DNA of 64,000 nt from Rhodoplanes serenus (GCA_009720755.1 WNKV01000006.1:62001-126000); one strand, 5' to 3'; counted from the first letter of the stretch, positions 46,598 through 55,874 are shown. Numbers and translations: made by a program. The notes: a model not told the origin generated them from the letters alone.

Positions 46598-46725
46598 GTG
46601 ATCATAGTAAGGTCAGTATCGACCATACCTGCTTTATTGCATCCAACTGTCTAGCCGGAAATCTGTTCTTAACCGCAGCGTGCGCGTCTATTGGCGTGGC
46701 AATTGGAATGGCCGGGACCCCAACC

Positions 46726-48705
46726 ATGTCGGTACGTACCTTTCGCGTCAGCCTGCAACTGAAAATTGCGGCGATCGGGGCCATAGGTTTGCTCGGGTTG
46801 TGCTTCGTCGGGGGCTTTTACATACTCGGGGCTCGAACCCAGGCGGAGCACGAGGCGGCGGCCGACCAAGCCAACGCGGCCGCGGCCCTCGCCGGCGAGG
46901 TAGCCGGCTCGCTGTTCCAGGCGCGCGACGCCGAGAAGGAGTTCATGCTGACCGGCGACGAGGCGCGGCTGCGCGACCAAGCCCAGGCGTTCGCCAAGAT
47001 GGTGGCCGGCACCAGGGATCTCCAGGCGCGACTGGCCCAGATGGGGCAGGCCGAGCTGGCCGAGAAGGCCGGCAAGGCCCGCGAGGGCATGGACCGTTAC
47101 GCCGGCTATTTCGGCAAGACGGTCGAGGCCAAGCGGGTGATGGGCCTGAGCGGCGACAGCGGACTGGAAGGTGCCCTGCGCACCAGCGTGCGGCAGATCG
47201 AGAGCGAGCTCGACAAGTTCGACGACGCCAGGCTGGTCGCCGGCATCCACCCGGTGCGTCGTTACGAGCGCGAATACATGCTGCGCCAGGACGGCCTGTC
47301 GCAGGCCAACTTCAAGAAGGCGCTCGGAGAGTTCGTCAGCGCCTTCCAGACCGCCAGCCTGCCCGGCGCGACCAAGAAGCAGATGATCGACCGGCTCACG
47401 GTCTATCAGCGCGACTTCAACGAGTGGGTCAAGGCGGCCGAGGCGGTCGAGCTGGCCTCGACCCTGACCAAGGTCGAGTACGGGATCGTCGCTCCCGCAG
47501 TCCAGCAGATCAAGGAGGCGGTCGAGACGCTGCGCGACGCGGCGCTCGCCAGGACCGCCGAGGCGCGCGAGGAGACACGGCGCGAGATCCTGATCGCCAT
47601 CGCGGTGGCGTTCGTGGCGGTCGCCGGCATCGGCTTCCTGATCGGCTCCAGCCTGTCACGGCCCCTGAAGGCGATGACCAAGGCGATGCGCGAGCTCGCC
47701 GACGGCCATATGGAGGTCGCCCTGCCGGGACTCGGCCGCCGTGACGAGATCGGCGAGATGGCCAAGGCGGTGGAGCGGTTCAAGGTGGTGGCGGTCGAGA
47801 AGGCCGAGCGCGACGCGCAGGAGCGCGAGGCCGCCGCCCGCGAGGCCGCGGCCGAGCGCAAGACCGAGATGGCGCGGCTGGCCGACGGCTTCGAATCGGC
47901 GGTCGGCAACATCGTCGGCATGGTGTCGTCGGCGGCGACGCAGCTGGAGACCGAGGCGCGTCGGCTGACCGCGACGGCGGAAACCACCCAGCGTCTGTCC
48001 AACACCGTCGCCAGCGCTTCCACCCAGGCGTCGTCCAACGTCCAGACGGTCGCCTCGTCGGCCGAGGAGCTGGCCGCCTCGGTGGCCGAGATCGCCCGCC
48101 AGGTGCAGGAGTCGAGCAGCATCGCGGCCCAGGCGGTCGAGCAGGCCGAGCGCACCGACACCCGGATCAACGAGCTGTCGAAGCTCGCCAGCCGCATCGG
48201 CGACGTCGTCAAGTTCATCACCGCCATCGCCGAGCAGACCAACCTGCTCGCACTCAACGCCACCATCGAGGCGGCGCGCGCCGGTGAGGCCGGCAAGGGC
48301 TTCGCCGTGGTGGCCCAGGAGGTCAAGGCGCTGGCCGCCCAGACCGCCAAGGCGACCGACGAGATCTCGGCCCAGATCACCGGCATGCAGGCCGCCACCG
48401 CCGACTCGGTCGCCGCCATCAAGGAGATCGGCCGCACCATCACGCGCGTCTCGGAGATCGCCGCCGACATCGCTACCTCGGTCGAGCAGCAGGGGGCCGC
48501 GACGTCGGAGATCGCCCGCAACGTCCAGCAGGCGGCGCGCGGCACCACCGAGGTCGCCAACAACATCGTCGACGTCAGCCGCGGCGCCAGCGAGACCGGC
48601 TCGTCGTCCACCCAGGTGCTGACCGCGGCCAACTCGCTGTCGCGCGAGAGCGAGCATCTCAGGCTGGAGCTGGAGGAGTTCCTGCGCACCGTGCGGGCGG
48701 CCTGA
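46726..48705 (+). CDS. Methyl-accepting chemotaxis protein
   Basis: 659-residue chemoreceptor. A first membrane helix (about 10-33) and a second (about 285-310) flank a ~250-residue helical periplasmic ligand domain, long enough for a bimodular (HBM-like) helical bundle. HAMP follows (about 310-365), then a coiled signalling domain with the CheA/CheW tip [19 protein letters not shown]. Ligand unknown. ATGs at 46708 and 46726 are both possible; I chose M-S-V-R-T-F at 46726. A strong terminator follows. No che genes nearby, so it is an orphan receptor. Confidence 0.92.
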   Translation: MSVRTFRVSLQLKIAAIGAIGLLGLCFVGGFYILGARTQAEHEAAADQANAAAALAGEVAGSLFQARDAEKEFMLTGDEARLRDQAQAFAKMVAGTRDLQARLAQMGQAELAEKAGKAREGMDRYAGYFGKTVEAKRVMGLSGDSGLEGALRTSVRQIESELDKFDDARLVAGIHPVRRYEREYMLRQDGLSQANFKKALGEFVSAFQTASLPGATKKQMIDRLTVYQRDFNEWVKAAEAVELASTLTKVEYGIVAPAVQQIKEAVETLRDAALARTAEAREETRREILIAIAVAFVAVAGIGFLIGSSLSRPLKAMTKAMRELADGHMEVALPGLGRRDEIGEMAKAVERFKVVAVEKAERDAQEREAAAREAAAERKTEMARLADGFESAVGNIVGMVSSAATQLETEARRLTATAETTQRLSNTVASASTQASSNVQTVASSAEELAASVAEIARQVQESSSIAAQAVEQAERTDTRINELSKLASRIGDVVKFITAIAEQTNLLALNATIEAARAGEAGKGFAVVAQEVKALAAQTAKATDEISAQITGMQAATADSVAAIKEIGRTITRVSEIAADIATSVEQQGAATSEIARNVQQAARGTTEVANNIVDVSRGASETGSSSTQVLTAANSLSRESEHLRLELEEFLRTVRAA

Positions 48706-48753
48706 CCCCACCTCACGGGCGGCCCGAGGCCGCAGCCCTGGAGATCTTGGTCG

Positions 48754-48781
48754 AGGCGCCGCCCGCGGGCGGCGCCTTTTC
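48754..48781 (+). terminator. Intrinsic terminator after the chemoreceptor gene
   Basis: A 24-nt perfect palindrome AGGCGCCGCCC-gc-GGGCGGCGCCT followed by TTTT, 50 nt after the chemoreceptor stop. Very stable stem; classic rho-independent form in the rightward direction. Confidence 0.85.
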
Positions 48782-48840
48782 GTTGCGGGCGGTCCCGGCG
48801 CACGGAGGCGCCGGCGAAGCCATCCGCCACGCGGTGGGGA

Positions 48841-49272
48841 TCAGGCGGTGCGGATATAGTCGCGCAAGGCGTTGGATTCCTGCTCCATCTGCTCCAGCCG
48901 CGACTTGACCACGTCGCCGATCGACACGATGCCGATCAGGCGATCCTGCTCCACCACCGGGACGTGGCGGAACTTGCCGTCGGTCATCTGCTGCATCAGC
49001 TCGCCGATGGTGTCCTGCTGGCCGCAGGTGACGACCCTGCGGGTCATGATGTCGGCGACCGACGTGTCCAGAACGGCGACGCCGCGCTGGCCCAGAGCCC
49101 GGACGATGTCGCGCTCCGACACGATGCCGATGGTGCGGCCCTCGGCGCCGGTCACCACCAGCGCGCCGATGCCACGCTCGGTGAGCGTCTTGGCGGCGAT
49201 CGCCACGGTCGCGGTCGGATCGATGGTGACGACGGAGCTGCCCTTGCGGGCGAGAATCGTCTTGACGGTCAC
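48841..49272 (-). CDS. CBS-domain-pair protein
   Basis: 143 residues made of two CBS domains: first about 8-65 (T-V-A-I-A-A-K-T-L-T-E-R-G-I-G-A-L-V-V, I-G-I-V-S-E-R-D-I-V-R-A-L), second about 78-135 (T-I-G-E-L-M-Q-Q-M-T, H-V-P-V-V-E-Q-D-R-L-I-G-I-V-S-I-G-D-V-V). Such stand-alone pairs bind adenine nucleotides and modulate partner proteins. GTG start at 49272 with GGGAGG 5-6 nt upstream is better than the ATG at 49350, whose extension is low complexity. Confidence 0.88.
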   Translation of the reverse strand: MTVKTILARKGSSVVTIDPTATVAIAAKTLTERGIGALVVTGAEGRTIGIVSERDIVRALGQRGVAVLDTSVADIMTRRVVTCGQQDTIGELMQQMTDGKFRHVPVVEQDRLIGIVSIGDVVKSRLEQMEQESNALRDYIRTA

Positions 49273-49477
49273 GTCAGCCTCCCTTGTCGCCCGCCCTACG
49301 GGCCGGCGCACTTGCTGTTGACCGGCCGTCGGTGGGGGACCGAGCGACAAGTCGAGAGGCTGTCGTCCGGTTCCGCGCCGCGTGCGGCCGATGCCGGATC
49401 ATCGGCCGTTTCGCAGGGTGCGGCAAGTCGTCCACACGGGCGACGGCGATCGGGGGCGGGAGCAGGCCGAAGCGCGA

Positions 49478-50212
49478 TCAGCGCATGCCGCCGTCGAACC
49501 GCACCGGGTCGAACAGCGGGAAGAGCAGCAGGCCGGCCAGGAAGCCGCCGATATGGGCCTGCCAGGCGACCGGCTGGTCGACGCCCAGCATGCCGACCGA
49601 GCCGATCCCGAACAGGATGTTCAGGCCGAACCAGACCAGCAGGAAGGCCAGGATGCGCGGATCACGCAGGGCATCGAGGAGCGGTGCGGCGGGAACCAGG
49701 TAGGCGGTCGAATCGGTGTTGCGGAACACCCCGAGCGGGCCGCCGACCTGGAACACGAAGCGAATCGCCGCCGCCATGAAGCCCGAGATGGCCGCCGAGG
49801 CGCCGATCATCGGCAGCAGCTCGGGCCCGTGGGTGACGAGATGCAGGGCGGCGCCGGCCGCCGCGGTGGCGGCGAAGAAGGCGAGGAATCGTCCGGTGCC
49901 GAACCGACGCGCCACCGCGCTGCCGAACGGCAAGAGCCACAACACGTTGACCCCGAGATGGGTGAGATCGCCGTGGATGAAGGCGTAGGTCACGAAGGTC
50001 CACAGGTCGGCCGGCAGGCCACCCGGCAATGCCGCCTCGATCGCCGGCAGGCCGCCGTAGCGGGCCGGGATGAAGGCGAACAGCAACAGGAAGTCGAGCT
50101 TCCCGGCCGGTGTCAGCACCAGCTCGCGGACCACATGGACGAGGCCGAACACCGCGATCATGCCGGCGATCACGGTCGGCAGGTTGAGAATCGGCTCGGC
50201 GCGTCGCGACAT
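49478..50212 (-). CDS. Rhomboid-family intramembrane serine protease
   Basis: 244 residues with about six membrane helices. Family marks: F-I-H-G-D-L-T-H-L-G-V-N-V-L-W (loop 1 and helix 2, with the oxyanion His and Asn), catalytic Ser in I-G-A-S-A-A-I-S-G and catalytic His in A-W-Q-A-H-I-G-G-F. Cleaves transmembrane helices of unknown substrates. The Gly before Ser is present (G-A-S rather than the commoner G-x-S-G), so activity is likely but not certain. ATG at 50212 chosen; the upstream extension is shadow. Confidence 0.88.
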   Translation of the reverse strand: MSRRAEPILNLPTVIAGMIAVFGLVHVVRELVLTPAGKLDFLLLFAFIPARYGGLPAIEAALPGGLPADLWTFVTYAFIHGDLTHLGVNVLWLLPFGSAVARRFGTGRFLAFFAATAAAGAALHLVTHGPELLPMIGASAAISGFMAAAIRFVFQVGGPLGVFRNTDSTAYLVPAAPLLDALRDPRILAFLLVWFGLNILFGIGSVGMLGVDQPVAWQAHIGGFLAGLLLFPLFDPVRFDGGMR

Positions 50213-50561
50213 GGAGTCCCTGGGTGGCCCGCTCTGATAGGACGTGCATGGGCGGCCCGCAAGCGCGCTGCACATCGGGTTTCGGCGGGTTGATCGTGTG
50301 GATTGGCAGGAAGCGCGTTCAATTCCTTGAATTCGGCCACGTTCCGCCCGTTCGGCCCGACCGATATCGCGCTCTTCGAGGGATCGGGGGGAGGGGCCGT
50401 TAACCTTGATCGACGGTAAAGGACCCGTCCGGCCACCGCGACGGGCTATGACGGCACGCAGGCTGCTCGGTGGCGGCTACGATGGCGGCGAACAGCGCCC
50501 GCCGTTCCGAATCCGGACAGAGTCGTCCGGCCAGCACAGGTGCGGAGGCGGACCGAGCCCC
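50213..50561. other. 349-nt divergent gap
   Basis: Separates the leftward rhomboid gene from the rightward PAS_5 gene. A small inverted repeat TTCAA-ttcc-TTGAA sits at 50318-50331. I see no gene or firm promoter. Confidence 0.3.
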
Positions 50562-51137
50562 ATGAAGCACGCGGCCAGTCGCGAGCTGTATCGATACTGG
50601 ACGACGCTGCGCGGCGTCCGGCGCGCGCCCGAGCGCGACGAGATCGATCCGGCGGCGCTCCGCAAGGTGCTGGGCGACAGCTTCATTCTCACCTTCGACC
50701 GCAATGCCGGCCACCCGGTGCGACTCGCCGGCACCCGGCTGTGCGGCCTGTTCGGTCGCGAGCTGAAGGGATCGGCCTTCACCGGGCTGTGGGAGCCGGT
50801 GAGCCATCCGCTGATCGGCTCGCTGATCGCCGAGGTCGCCGACGAGGCGGCCGGGCTGGTGATCGGTGCCCATGGGCTGACGCAGCACGAGCCGCCGCTG
50901 CCGCTCGAAGTCGTTCTCCTGCCGCTCGCTCACCGGGCCTCGCTGCACGCCCGCCTGCTCGGGGTGCTGGCGCCGCTCCAGGTACCGTACTGGCTCGGCA
51001 TCGAGCCGGTGCGCAGCCTGCGCTTCGACACCTTCCGCAACCTGGCCCCCACGCTGGCGCCGAGCCTGGTTCCGGCCGTGCGGCCGGAGGTCCGGCGGCC
51101 CCATCTGGTGGTGCTGGAAGGCGGACGCCGGGGTTGA
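50562..51137 (+). CDS. PAS_5-type (DUF1488-like group) PAS-domain protein
   Basis: 191 residues matching the alphaproteobacterial pattern S-R-E-L-Y-R-Y-W-T-T-L-R-G ... R-A-P-E-R-D-E-I-D-P-A-A-L-R-K-V-L-G-D-S-F-I-L, then R-L-A-G-T-R-L-C-G-L-F-G-R-E-L-K-G. This is a stand-alone PAS-fold sensor that often lies near PilZ proteins, as here (next gene at 51234). Probably part of a cell-cycle or c-di-GMP-linked signalling module; ligand unknown. The Pfam label is from memory. Confidence 0.75.
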   Translation: MKHAASRELYRYWTTLRGVRRAPERDEIDPAALRKVLGDSFILTFDRNAGHPVRLAGTRLCGLFGRELKGSAFTGLWEPVSHPLIGSLIAEVADEAAGLVIGAHGLTQHEPPLPLEVVLLPLAHRASLHARLLGVLAPLQVPYWLGIEPVRSLRFDTFRNLAPTLAPSLVPAVRPEVRRPHLVVLEGGRRG

Positions 51138-51233
51138 TGGTCGCTACTCCACAACCCCCGGCCCGGTTCGGTCGCAAGCGCGCGTTAACGCTCCCGCCAT
51201 AAGGTCGTCGGATCGGACCTGTGGAGTGAGACA

Positions 51234-51848
51234 ATGGCATTGGCGGAGCGCAGGCCGAGCCTGCTGGCCCTGGCGGACGAGCGCCGGCGGTTTCAGCGCG
51301 TCACCGTCAACCTGCTCGGGCGCTACATGCTGACCGACCGGCGGGAGTATCCCTGCCAGGTGGTCGACATGTCGCCGGGCGGCCTCGCCATGATCGCCCC
51401 GGTCAGCGGCCATGTGGGCGAGCGGGTGGTGGCCTATGTGGACCATGTGGGGCGCCTCGAAGGGGTGGTCACCCGCGTGTTCGCGACCGGCTTCGCGATG
51501 ACGTTCTCGGCGACCGCGCGCAAGCGCGACAAGCTCGCCGCCCAGCTCACCTGGCTCGCCAATCGCCACATCCTCGACCTGCCGGAGGATCGCCGCCACG
51601 GCCGCTTCGTGCCGAAGACCCCGGTGACCCAGGTGGTGATGCCGAACGGCCTCAATGTGAGCTGCCGAATCATCGACGCCTCGCTGTCGGGCGTCGCGGT
51701 CGCCAGCGACCAGCGTCCGGCGGTCGGCGCCTTGGTGACGGTGGGCAAGATCCAGGGCCGGGTGGTGCGCCACCTCGACGAAGGCTTCGCGATCGAGTTC
51801 ACCCGGCTGCAACACCCCGACTTCATCGAGGACGGCCTGCGGCCCTGA
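51234..51848 (+). CDS. Tandem PilZ-domain protein
   Basis: 204 residues with two PilZ-like domains. The first has E-R-R-R-F-Q-R (R-x-x-x-R c-di-GMP arginines) and V-D-M-S-P-G-G-L (D-x-S-x-x-G). The second has D-R-R-H-G-R-F and I-D-A-S-L-S-G-V with a less complete arginine motif. Probable cytoplasmic c-di-GMP receptor controlling motility or surface traits. Follows the PAS_5 gene by 96 nt in the same direction. Confidence 0.87.
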   Translation: MALAERRPSLLALADERRRFQRVTVNLLGRYMLTDRREYPCQVVDMSPGGLAMIAPVSGHVGERVVAYVDHVGRLEGVVTRVFATGFAMTFSATARKRDKLAAQLTWLANRHILDLPEDRRHGRFVPKTPVTQVVMPNGLNVSCRIIDASLSGVAVASDQRPAVGALVTVGKIQGRVVRHLDEGFAIEFTRLQHPDFIEDGLRP

Positions 51849-52170
51849 TCCGAGATCCGGCTGAGGCCCCCCGGGGCGCAGACGTCTGCGCTTGATTCCG
51901 CGAGAGGCGAGACCCTGTCCCCTCGTGTGGCCCGGCCGCGCGGCCCTGCCACGCGGTCCTGACGCGCTGCTCTGCCGGTTTTGCATGGCGGTCGGTCGCC
52001 GGCCCGGAACACCCGGCCGAGCCGCCATCCCTGTGTCTCCATTGGACAAATCAGCAGCGGCCGAGTCGCTCAGGCGCTCGACGAAGGCTATGACTGGTCC
52101 AACCAGTTAGAGGTCCTGGTCGTCCGGATTGACTTGATTAGTGCCAGTTCCGGCGTATCATGATGCTGTC
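51849..52170. other. Upstream region of the FadR-type regulator
   Basis: 322 nt. Apart from the operator at 52094-52106 I see no gene. The 3' part is AT-richer (ttgacttgattagtgcc near 52128-52144) and may contain the regulator promoter, with TTGACT as a candidate -35. Confidence 0.45.
52094..52106. promoter_or_regulatory. FadR-type operator 1, CTGGTCCAACCAG
   Basis: ACTGGT-cca-ACCAGT, 6-bp arms with a 3-bp spacer (core 52094-52106), close to the known FadR consensus. 65 nt before the regulator start. It recurs at 52180 and 52457. Confidence 0.7.
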
Positions 52171-52875
52171 ATGTCTAGTCTGGTTGGACCAGAGAGCGAC
52201 GGCCCGCATCGAGTCGATGCCGTCGCCCAGCACCTGATGGAGCAGCTCCGGCTGAAGGCTGGGCGGCTGCCCGGCGAGCGCCAGCTCGCCGTGCAGCTCG
52301 GATGCAGCCGCAACACGATTCGCGAAGCGCTGGCTCGATTGCGCGACCGGGGCCTGGTGGATGTCCGGCCTCGCCGTGGCGCCTATGAGGCGACGCGCTC
52401 GGGGGCTGCGACTCGCGCCGCTCCAAGCCCCGAGGAGGCGCTGTTGGCCCTCCAATTGGTTGGACCAGAGGTGGCCCACCTGGTCGCCGGGCGCTTCGAC
52501 GACGCCTATGTGGAGCGCCTGGAGGAGATCACCTCGGATCTCAGCCGCGCGCTGCTCGACCGCGATGCCGGCGCGGCGGGCCGCCGCCTGGTCGAGTTCT
52601 ACGTCGAGCTCGCCCGGCTGGCCGGCAACAGCTATCTGCACCAGGTGCTGGTCGCGGTCGCGACCGACGAGGCGCTGGTGCTGAGCCCGGAGCCGGCGCC
52701 GGAGCAGCGCGCCGTCGAAGCCTTCTTCACCCAGCATGTGGATGTGCTCCAGGCGCTCCGGCGCGGTGATCGCCGCCGGGTCGGCCGGCTGGTGGAGCGC
52801 TGCATCCACGCCTGGGCGAGCCTGGTTCACCTCACGCCGAGCGCCACGCCGGCCGACCGGGGAGGGGCGGCATGA
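52171..52875 (+). CDS. GntR-family regulator, FadR subfamily
   Basis: 234 residues. N-terminal winged helix: L-P-G-E-R-Q-L-A-V-Q-L-G-C-S-R-N-T-I-R-E-A-L-A-R-L at about 33-57 and wing V-D-V-R-P-R-R-G-A-Y. Helical C-terminal effector domain follows. Two peptides, S-L-V-G-P-E and Q-L-V-G-P-E, are encoded by operator copies inside the gene. ATG at 52171 chosen; a GTG at 52141 is in frame. Likely autoregulated and controlling the membrane-protein/metallohydrolase/GTPase cluster downstream. Confidence 0.87.
   Translation: MSSLVGPESDGPHRVDAVAQHLMEQLRLKAGRLPGERQLAVQLGCSRNTIREALARLRDRGLVDVRPRRGAYEATRSGAATRAAPSPEEALLALQLVGPEVAHLVAGRFDDAYVERLEEITSDLSRALLDRDAGAAGRRLVEFYVELARLAGNSYLHQVLVAVATDEALVLSPEPAPEQRAVEAFFTQHVDVLQALRRGDRRRVGRLVERCIHAWASLVHLTPSATPADRGGAA
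52180..52192. promoter_or_regulatory. FadR-type operator 2, CTGGTTGGACCAG
   Basis: Exact reverse complement of operator 1, located in codons 4-8 of the regulator gene. Binding here would block transcription start or early elongation. Confidence 0.65.
52457..52468. promoter_or_regulatory. FadR-type operator 3, TGGTTGGACCAG, inside the gene
   Basis: Third copy of the TGGTTGGACCA core, 277 nt after copy 2 and within the linker between DNA-binding and effector domains. Possible roadblock or looping site. Confidence 0.55.
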
Positions 52876-53239
52876 GGCCGTCGCCCGCCCCTCGCGTCGC
52901 CCATGCCGAGATGTCCGCCGGCCCGCGCCGCCCGCGCCGCCCGCGCCGAGATGTCCGGCGGCCCGCGTCGCCGCGCTCGCGCAAGCTCGCCGACCCTCGC
53001 GAACACCCCCGCATCCATCCACGCCCGGCGGCGCCGTGTCGCCCGGCCGGTCGCGCCCCCGGGGGCGGCCGGCGGAGCCCCACGGCGATGCGCCCGCGGC
53101 GGGACCCTGGTCGCCGATCCGTGGCGGCCGACGAACGGCCCGATCCGCGCTGCGGCCGGGCCCAGAAAGGACCGGGTACCGGGGCCTGACTTGGCGGTCG
53201 CCCCGGTACCCTTCTGCCATCTCCACATGGGGGAACCAT
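52876..53239. other. 364-nt leader with a repeated block and a large hairpin
   Basis: No gene. A 26-bp block starting gccgagatgtccg is present at 52905-52930 and again at 52945-52970. From 53174 to 53211 lies a large perfect hairpin directly upstream of the membrane-protein gene. Extremely C/G-rich in between. Confidence 0.55.
53174..53211 (+). promoter_or_regulatory. 12-bp-stem hairpin in the leader of the membrane-protein gene
   Basis: GGGTACCGGGGC (53174-53185) pairs perfectly with GCCCCGGTACCC (53200-53211), loop 14 nt, 28 nt before the ATG at 53240. Followed by cttctgcc rather than a T-run. It could be an attenuator, an mRNA stabiliser, or a weak terminator separating the regulator from the cluster. 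Confidence 0.6.
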
Positions 53240-54658
53240 ATGGAAACCGACGGCACGGCTCCCGGTTACCTGGAGTCTCGTAAACTCGTCAAACGATGGA
53301 GCGGGCCGTGGCCCGCGCTCGCCAACACCCTGCTTCTGGCGATCCTGTTCTACGCCACCTGGTGGATCTTCCAGGACCCGCGCGGGATCATGCGGCTGTA
53401 CACGCCCTATGTCGGCTACATGTACTGCCGCTGGCTGCTGATCATCCTGATCTGGGTGGCCTACATCTTCGACTTCTGGCCGTTCCGGCGCGGCTGGATC
53501 GGCCGCACCCATCCGGTGGTCAAGGGGCTGGTGCTCACCGCCTTCAGCGTCGCCGTAATGCTGCTGATCATCGAGGGCTTCTTCATGAGGGTCCTCGGCG
53601 ATTACGGGATCTCCTACATGAGCCCGGACCGCCTCGAGGCGATGGGCATCACTCGCTTCTACGCGCTCGAATACGCGACCGAAGCCATCATGATGTTCGC
53701 GGTGATCGCCTCGTGGCTGTCGCCGGCCTGGGTGGTGGCGGTCGAGAACGCCCCGTGGGGGAAGCTGCCGCAGCCGACCCGGGGCGTCACCATCATGCTG
53801 GTGACGTTCCTGTTCAGCACCATCGTCTACTTCCTGACGATGCACTCCCACATGGCGATCCTGTTCTACCCGTGGCAGCAGTACACGGCGATCACGCCCG
53901 GCTACTGGGAGACCTTCGCCAACACCGTGTCGGGCAACTTCCACATCGGCTGGATCATGTGCTGCACCGTCACGGTGTGGCTCTACGAGACGATCTGGGA
54001 ACGCTACCCGTTCAACCTGATCCAGACCGATTGGCTGCGCCGCCTCACCGCCTTCTTCGGCATCATCGCGATCGCGGTCGCGCTGTGCTTCTTCCTCTAC
54101 TACACGCAGGACCTCGTGTGGGGTGAGACCATCCGCGGCACCAAGCGGCTGATGGCACCCGACTGGCGCTGGCTGCATGTCGGCGAGATGGCCATCTTCT
54201 GGCTGGTGCCGATGCTGTTCCTGAACTTCTACTGCGGCAACTGGCCGACCCGGTTCAGCCGGCCCGTCAACGTGCTGCTGCGCACCTTCATCACCATCGC
54301 GGCGGCCATCGTGCTCTACGTCGTCTACTACAAGACGGCGCACCTCTTCCTCGGCGTCCAGAAGGGCTTCTCGCACCCGCAGCAGTTCCCGATGATTCCG
54401 ACCATCTGGCTGATCAACATCATGCTGATCAACATGTGGTTCATGGACGGGTGGCCGGGCTGGAAGGCGGTGCCGAAGACCACCGAAGAGCTGGCCGCGA
54501 GCCATCAGGAGATCGTCGCCCGCGACGTGAAGTGGTCGCCCGCGCTCGGCGTCGGCCTCGCGGTCGGCGTGGTCGGCGGCGTCGCCATCTACGTGCTGGT
54601 GGTCGCCGTGCTGCCCTGGCTCGGCCAGATGGTCACCATCATCGAAGGCTCGACCTGA
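53240..54658 (+). CDS. Polytopic membrane protein of unknown family
   Basis: 472 residues, ~10-12 membrane helices rich in Trp, Tyr and Met. Candidate metal or cofactor ligands cluster in Y-F-L-T-M-H-S-H-M-A-I-L-F-Y and N-F-H-I-G-W-I-M-C-C, plus H-V-G-E-M-A-I-F-W. The look is of a redox or substrate-handling membrane enzyme rather than a transporter, but I recognise no family. Followed 10 nt later by the Tat-exported hydrolase gene, so the two are coupled and probably form one complex at the outer face of the inner membrane. Confidence 0.8.
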   Translation: METDGTAPGYLESRKLVKRWSGPWPALANTLLLAILFYATWWIFQDPRGIMRLYTPYVGYMYCRWLLIILIWVAYIFDFWPFRRGWIGRTHPVVKGLVLTAFSVAVMLLIIEGFFMRVLGDYGISYMSPDRLEAMGITRFYALEYATEAIMMFAVIASWLSPAWVVAVENAPWGKLPQPTRGVTIMLVTFLFSTIVYFLTMHSHMAILFYPWQQYTAITPGYWETFANTVSGNFHIGWIMCCTVTVWLYETIWERYPFNLIQTDWLRRLTAFFGIIAIAVALCFFLYYTQDLVWGETIRGTKRLMAPDWRWLHVGEMAIFWLVPMLFLNFYCGNWPTRFSRPVNVLLRTFITIAAAIVLYVVYYKTAHLFLGVQKGFSHPQQFPMIPTIWLINIMLINMWFMDGWPGWKAVPKTTEELAASHQEIVARDVKWSPALGVGLAVGVVGGVAIYVLVVAVLPWLGQMVTIIEGST

Positions 54659-54668
54659 GGAGGTCATC

Positions 54669-55832
54669 ATGAGTGAAGAGAAGACCACGTCACGTCGTGA
54701 CTTCGTGATGGGCGCGGCGACCGGCGTCGGGGTCGGGGCGATCGGCGCCATGGGCCTCTACTCCTACACGCCCGCCGCCTATCGGCGCTTCGCCAAGGCG
54801 CCGCGCGGCAACCGCGAGGAGTTCGGTGCCGTCCGTCGCGTCCGCGTCACCAACATCTCGGAGACGAGCTGGTTCGACAACGGCATGCTGATGGGCGACA
54901 TCATGGCGGCCGGTGGCTTGCTGGTGAACCAGTACACCATCGGCTGGCCGCCCTTCGGCAACGGCAAGGGCATCGCCAAGGGATCGTTCGAGTCCGGCCT
55001 CGAGTCGATCCGCAAGATGATCCCGGGCGATCTCGACGAGGCTTGGGCGCTGCAAACCAAGCTCGGCGTCCACCCGGAGAATCCCGGCGGCTTCTCGTGC
55101 CTGATCGAGGTCGAATCCCTCGATGGCACCATCCACAAGTACCTGCTCGACAGCGGCTGGTCCTTCGACTGGATGGACAAGGCGTTCAAGCGCGAGAAGA
55201 TCGACCAGATGCTGGCGGCGCACGACATCGAGGCGCTGTTCCTGTCGCACGAGCACTGGGATCACTTCTGGGGCCTGCCGGTCACGCTGAAGTACGACAA
55301 CCGCATCCCGATCTACGTCCACAGCGGCTACTACAAGGAGGGCCTGCAATACATCGGCGCCTCCGGCCACAAGGGCAAGCTGGTCATCCAGGACAAGCCG
55401 ATCGAGAAGGTGATCCCCGGCATGGTCGTCATCAAGTACGACGTGCCGATCATCAACCGCGTGTTCGGCGAGACCTCGCTCGCGTTCAACATCAAGGACA
55501 AGGGCCTAGTCTCGATCTCCGGGTGCAATCACCAGGGGATTCTCCAGTGCACCGCCTACATGCGGAACAATCTGAAATACGACAACAACAAGTTCTACGG
55601 CATCTATGGCGGGCTCCACATCTCGCCGTTCGAGGACTGGGACCCGAAATACGACGATCTGGTGATCGCGCTGCGACAGTACGAGTTCGAGAAGATCGGC
55701 TGCAATCACTGCACCGGCGTCATCACGGCTCATAAGTTCGTCGAGCGCGGTTATCCGGTCGTCAAGGGAACGGCGCGCTTCCGCTCGAAGACGCCGGACT
55801 ATCTCGGCAACGGCGACACGATCGAGTTCTGA
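54669..55832 (+). CDS. Tat-exported MBL-fold metallohydrolase (COG1237-like)
   Basis: 387 residues. A twin-arginine signal T-S-R-R-D-F-V-M-G-A-A-T-G-V opens the protein. Metal ligands H-E-H-W-D-H at about 193-198 (the H-x-H-x-D-H motif), G-C-N-H-Q-G and a C-terminal G-G-L-H-I-S ... N-H-C-T-G are the marks of the group related to archaeal dihydropterin-type synthases (COG1237). Being Tat-exported, it is folded and metallated in the cytoplasm first, which fits the CobW-like GTPase gene downstream. GAGGAGGT ribosome-binding site. Substrate unknown. Confidence 0.85.
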   Translation: MSEEKTTSRRDFVMGAATGVGVGAIGAMGLYSYTPAAYRRFAKAPRGNREEFGAVRRVRVTNISETSWFDNGMLMGDIMAAGGLLVNQYTIGWPPFGNGKGIAKGSFESGLESIRKMIPGDLDEAWALQTKLGVHPENPGGFSCLIEVESLDGTIHKYLLDSGWSFDWMDKAFKREKIDQMLAAHDIEALFLSHEHWDHFWGLPVTLKYDNRIPIYVHSGYYKEGLQYIGASGHKGKLVIQDKPIEKVIPGMVVIKYDVPIINRVFGETSLAFNIKDKGLVSISGCNHQGILQCTAYMRNNLKYDNNKFYGIYGGLHISPFEDWDPKYDDLVIALRQYEFEKIGCNHCTGVITAHKFVERGYPVVKGTARFRSKTPDYLGNGDTIEF

Positions 55833-55851
55833 TCGCGCCGACCTGCCGTCG

Positions 55852-55874
55852 AGGCCGCCGTGCGCGGCGGCCTC
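55852..55874 (+). other. Hairpin between the hydrolase and GTPase genes
   Basis: GAGGCCGCC-tgcgc-GGCGGCCTC, perfect 9-bp stem with a 5-nt loop, 20 nt after the hydrolase stop and without a T-run. May reduce read-through or protect the upstream mRNA 3' end. Confidence 0.5.

Larger units (their letters stand above)
46335..46725. other. Intergenic region with two palindromic elements and the chemoreceptor promoter
   Basis: 391 nt without a gene. It holds one full and one truncated 43-bp-type palindromic element (46372-46414 and 46472-46505), then an AT-rich promoter area with the palindrome TATAATGGTATTATA at 46583-46597, which can read as a -10 box in either direction. Confidence 0.6.

Noticed and set aside
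48754-48781. Considered as an operator because it is a 24-nt perfect palindrome
   Set aside because: The TTTT tail and position 50 nt after a stop codon make an intrinsic terminator the simpler reading.
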